Source: Eublepharis macularius (Eukaryota > Chordata > Lepidosauria > Squamata > Eublepharidae). Taken from it: a stretch of 64,000 bases of DNA. Location: NCBI RefSeq assembly GCF_028583425.1, contig NC_072801.1, positions 20,604,001 to 20,668,000 of the forward strand, read 5' to 3'. Position numbers and translations under genes: made by a program. The first letter of the stretch is position 1; each line of letters starts with the position of its first letter. The notes beneath the pieces are model-generated. The model saw only the letters and a program-made list of their open reading frames with translations, made no database searches and was not told where the DNA came from. Shown here piece after piece: positions 55,035 to 64,000 of the stretch.

Positions 55035-55250
55035 GTCTGTCTAGTATATTTTATTCCATTTTTATCCCATTTATTCAGGAAGCTCAGGGCAAGCTATGGG
55101 GTTCCCTCTTTCCCATTTTCTCTTCATAACACTCCTGTGAGGTAGGTGAGCCAGAGAGACTGTGATGGACCTAAGTGAGTTTCCTTCCAGGGGGGGATTT
55201 GAACTTGGGCCTCCCAGATCCTAGTTTGCAATTGAAAAATTCAACACTGG
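55035..55250 (-). mobile_element. tRNA-SINE-like fragment (minus)
   Basis: CTGTGAGGTAGGTGAGCC and GATTTGAACTTGGGCCTCCC. Confidence 0.55.
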
Positions 55251-55322
55251 GGAGACTAGAAAGGGAAGCATGTGTATAAACTAGGGGAAGGGGGAATGTC
55301 AAATTCCCACTGAGATTTCCTG

Positions 55323-55389
55323 GGCCGTTTCCACACTACTCACCTTCATCCGGAACGTGTGGAACATTGTGGAAAAAAACACGGAAGAT
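55323..55389. mobile_element. GGCC palindromic MITE, copy 8 (left arm only)
   Basis: GGCCGTTTCCACACTACTCACC up to GGAAGATAG, then abrupt change to a different sequence; the right arm is gone. Confidence 0.8.
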
Positions 55390-55660
55390 AGACTTCCGGT
55401 TTGGGATCATGGCGGTCTGACCGGGTCCAGGGAGCTGGACCATCCGAGGTGCTGTTTTCTTGGCTGGCGAGGTGCCTAGATCACCCACAGCCCCCTGATT
55501 TCAGGCACAAATCGGGCAGGAACGCTTTGCAGCCCCAAGAGAGTGTGATCTTGGCAGGGGGGTGGGTTCTGAATTAAGGATTCTCCCCTTTTTGCCTTGA
55601 GGTCCCCTCGTGGAAGGGTGGCTATCATCTCTGCAGCAGCTTTTGGAGTTCTCTTTGTCA
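55390..55660 (+). mobile_element. L1-like 5' leader (tentative)
   Basis: ACTTCCGGTTTGGGATCATGGCGG-like start, the style of L1 5' ends with a YY1-type site (ATGGCGG). No ORF1 follows. Confidence 0.35.
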
Positions 55661-55884
55661 GATGCATCTGGCAGGGAGAGCTGTGGTTATTGAAGGCTTA
55701 TACTACATAGGAATTGGACGCTTTTACTGCTGCAAACTAACACGGCAAACTGACTCCACACCAAAAGGAGATGTTTACATTTACTAGCAAAGGAATGTTT
55801 TGGTTGCCTCCCCGCTAATTGCATCCTGTCCCCTTCTGATATATGTCTCCTTCTCTCCCCTATCTCCCCTCCTCTTCTGTATTT

Positions 55885-55990
55885 GACCAGTTTGGATCAT
55901 GCATCTGACGAAGAGAACTTGATTCTCGAAAGCTTATGCTACAATAAAATTGGTTAGTCTTAAAGGTGCTACTGGACTCTTCTTGATAAT
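55885..55990 (+). mobile_element. Penelope-like unit, copy F
   Basis: CTGACGA (55905-55911), GAGAA/TTCTC stem, GAAA (55928-55931), GCTTATGC, then TTAGTCTTAAAGGTGCTACT. A more diverged relative lies at 55660-55750. Confidence 0.75.
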
Positions 55991-56451
55991 GCTTATCAGT
56001 GTAAGTGATAGCAATAGAAACCAGTGGCATTTGAAACCTGAGCTTGCCAGGGGACCATGAGTTAGTCAAGCATCTCCCAAAATATGTTTCCCTGCTTTCA
56101 TGTGCTGAGAGGTTCCACAGGCAATGAATGAGAGAGTATGCTGTGTCTCTGTGATACAGTGTCTTGGGACCATGTGCTTCACATTGGTAGGGTTTAACCT
56201 GTGTTCTTTTTTCCCTGCCTGTCAATTTCTTAAAACTCTTTCTTAATTTCATTTTTTTTTGTTTTGATGTGGAAAAAAGGGAAGGAAGGGAGGAAGAGTG
56301 ATGCACATTGCATGTCCAGAGAGCATACACACAGGTATGTGGCTAAAAGGGGTGGCTAAAAGGTGAGATCAGGGCGATGACTGGGAGGTAGGTGGGAGAG
56401 GATAGACACCAGGGAAGGAGTCTAGCTTGGCCTAGTACCTCAGAGTAGAGC

Positions 56452-56667
56452 CTTGCCAACCTCCAGGTGGGGGCTGGAGTTTTACCAGAATTACAACTGA
56501 TCTCCAGAGAACAGAGATCAGTTCCCCTGGAGAAAATGGCAGCTTTGGAGGGTGGACTCTATGGCATTATAGCCCGCTGAGTTCCCTCCCTTTCCCAAAT
56601 CCCACACTCCCTAGGCTCCATCTCCAAATCCCACGGAATTTCCCAGTCTGGAGTTGGCAACCCTAAG
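56452..56667 (+). mobile_element. GGGTTGCCA-ended MITE
   Basis: Starts CTTGCCAACCTCCAGGTGGG and ends GAGTTGGCAACCCTA; a full-length copy. Confidence 0.75.
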
Positions 56668-57351
56668 ACTGTTGCAGGGGTGTGTGGAAAATGAAGCCAT
56701 GTACAAAACTATGCCCATCCCCTAGTTTGGCTCCCCATCACCCTGAGATTTTATTCCTTCGTCTGGAAATAGGGCTGCCAAGAAGAGAGGGAGATCTGGT
56801 GGGACAAAATTCCAGATGCAAGTGGCCAGGCAAATAAAGTGATGTCTCCAGTGGCAGCTTAAAGATTAACATTATTTCTAATTTATGAACGATCATACTG
56901 GAATAAATATTGTAGTCTTTAACAACATTTGTTGTTAGTCTAAAAATATGAGTGGGGGGAGATTAGGAGGGGACATCCCCTCCCCAACCCCAGGGTACTT
57001 TTTAAATTTTTCCAATGGGAAAGTTGGAAATTTAGGGAAACATTTTAAAAAATTCTTATGAAATATTTTCTTTTTTGGAATGATTGGCATGCTTTTTAAG
57101 ACAAATTTTTACTCGCTCAAAAGATTTAGTTTGAATATTTTAATGTAATTAAATAACAATGGCAATTCCTGAGTATACCGTAGACATATACAATATTTTC
57201 CTGCATATGTTTATCGTTTAATGAGACTAAATTTGTCCACAGTAAATATGCTGTAAACCGGTTCAATGAAACGCTCCTGAACAGTTGGTGTTTCTTCAAT
57301 ATAAAATCCAGGTGTGTTGACTGTTAGCAAAATTAGTCAGCTGTTGTCTCT
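56668..57351. other. Intergenic DNA, AT-rich, unassigned
   Basis: No exon, SINE or TIR element recognised. Confidence 0.45.
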
Positions 57352-57605
57352 ATGCCAGTTTGGTGTAGTAGTTAAGAGTGGTGGGACTAATCTGGAGAAC
57401 TGGGTTTGATTCCAGCTGGGTGACCTTGGGTCAGTCACAGCTCTCTCAGAGCTCTCTCAACCCCACTCACCTCATAGGGTGATTGTTGTGGGGATAATGA
57501 TAACATACTCTGTAAACTGCTCTGAGTGGGTGTTAAGTTGTCCTGAAGGGTGGGATATAAATTGAATGTTGTTGTTGTTGTTCTTCTTATTATTATTATT
57601 ATGCC
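57352..57605 (+). mobile_element. tRNA SINE with GTT tail
   Basis: GCCAGTTTGGTGTAGTAGTT, GGTTTGATTCC, GTGACCTTGGGTCAGTCACA, (GTT)n. It ends just before the acceptor-like site upstream of SDR42E2 exon 1. Confidence 0.85.
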
Positions 57606-57646
57606 TCTTCCACAGGCTAAGGTATAGAACTGTATTGTAGTTACGG

Positions 57647-63354
<5,708 letters not shown>

Positions 63355-63364
63355 GTACCTCTGG

Positions 63365-63366
<2 letters not shown>

Positions 63367-63397
<31 letters not shown>
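63367..63397 (+). repeat. (GT)n microsatellite
   Basis: About 15 GT units starting 12 bp after the donor of SDR42E2 exon 5. Confidence 0.95.
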
Positions 63398-63399
<2 letters not shown>

Positions 63400-63406
<7 letters not shown>

Positions 63407-64000
63407 CACATGGCAAACTTTCAATATGCTGACTGGAAAACAGAAACTCCCCAAGCCTTTTAGCCTTCAAACCCCATTCCCAGGTCAGCAGAAGTTATAT
63501 AATTTAAGGTAAATGGAGCAATAATGAGACTTCAATTAACCGAAAATTTTATGTAGAAAATTTGAAACATTGGTAGAATTTTGAGAGCTATAGAATTAGG
63601 ATAGTGAAATAATCTTTTTTAGTTTTTTTTCTTGTTTTTTAGCTGTATGTTTCTTTTTTCTTTTATCTGTTTATATATATATTTTATAACTTGCAATGTA
63701 TGCTTTTAAAAAACACATTCCCAGGTGAGAGCCAGTCCTGAATGTTTGCATTAATAATAAAGAGGAGAATGTATATGAGCTTGTGTAGAGTGCATTCTGT
63801 CTAACACAGGCAAACCTACAGGAGCATTTAAGGAGGAAAAAACAGACAGGTGGGAGGCTAGCAAGACCCACATCTGAGAAAAGAGATCCCCATTATATAC
63901 TGTATAAAATGGGAATGTCTGACAGGGAGTTTCATGCGGAGAAAGGGATGCAGGAATAGCAAGTGTACTGTTTGTTTGTAGAAGGCTGTTTTCAGAGGGG
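63400..64000 (+). other. SDR42E2 intron, nothing recognised
   Basis: No further exon found; AT-rich with T runs. Confidence 0.6.

Overview
The window is nuclear DNA of a vertebrate, most likely a squamate reptile (a lizard; gecko- or skink-like is a guess). The reasons are small exons with GT-AG introns, 5S-rRNA-derived SINEs, tRNA-headed SINEs with a BovB-like or GTT-repeat tail, CR1/L2-like and L1-like LINE pieces, Penelope-like fragments, many MITEs and long microsatellites. I see no prokaryotic features.

Two genes lie head to tail on the + strand. VWA3A runs from 8355 to a stop at 42651. I could place 31 coding exons whose reading phases all join; together they give 3507 nt, or 1168 codons without the stop, close to the roughly 1180 residues I recall for the mammalian protein. 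Only the extreme 5' end (start codon, promoter) is unsettled. The protein holds three copies of a linker + VWA + GxYH module; only the third has a canonical metal-binding motif. After about 15 kb of repeat-filled intergenic DNA comes the 5' part of SDR42E2: five exons, 57647-63354, with the Rossmann glycine motif and the YxxxK catalytic pair, continuing beyond the window. VWA3A followed by SDR42E2 in the same orientation is the order known in mammals.

Layout: 1-8.3 kb, upstream repeats and a possible VWA3A promoter near 6.5 kb; 8.4-42.7 kb, VWA3A with repeat-rich introns; 42.7-57.6 kb, intergenic MITEs, a decayed retroviral integrase piece, an LTR-like block with a tRNA-Ser-like primer site, a CpG-dense block at 52.0-52.5 kb and an unrecognised minus-strand ORF pair at 44.1-44.6 kb; 57.6-63.4 kb, SDR42E2; 63.4-64 kb, an intron.

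The most unusual material is mobile. First, a family of GGCC-ended, near-perfectly palindromic MITEs makes 3-bp target duplications of unrestricted sequence, carries consensus 5' splice donors near its ends and, in CpG-intact copies, the TCTCGCGAGA promoter motif. Second, Penelope-like fragments are arranged as inverted repeats with 13-14 bp target duplications and contain hammerhead-ribozyme-like cores. Third, several hAT MITEs show intact 8-bp target duplications. Many boundaries here rest on target duplications read directly from the sequence; family names are from recognition and were not checked against a database.
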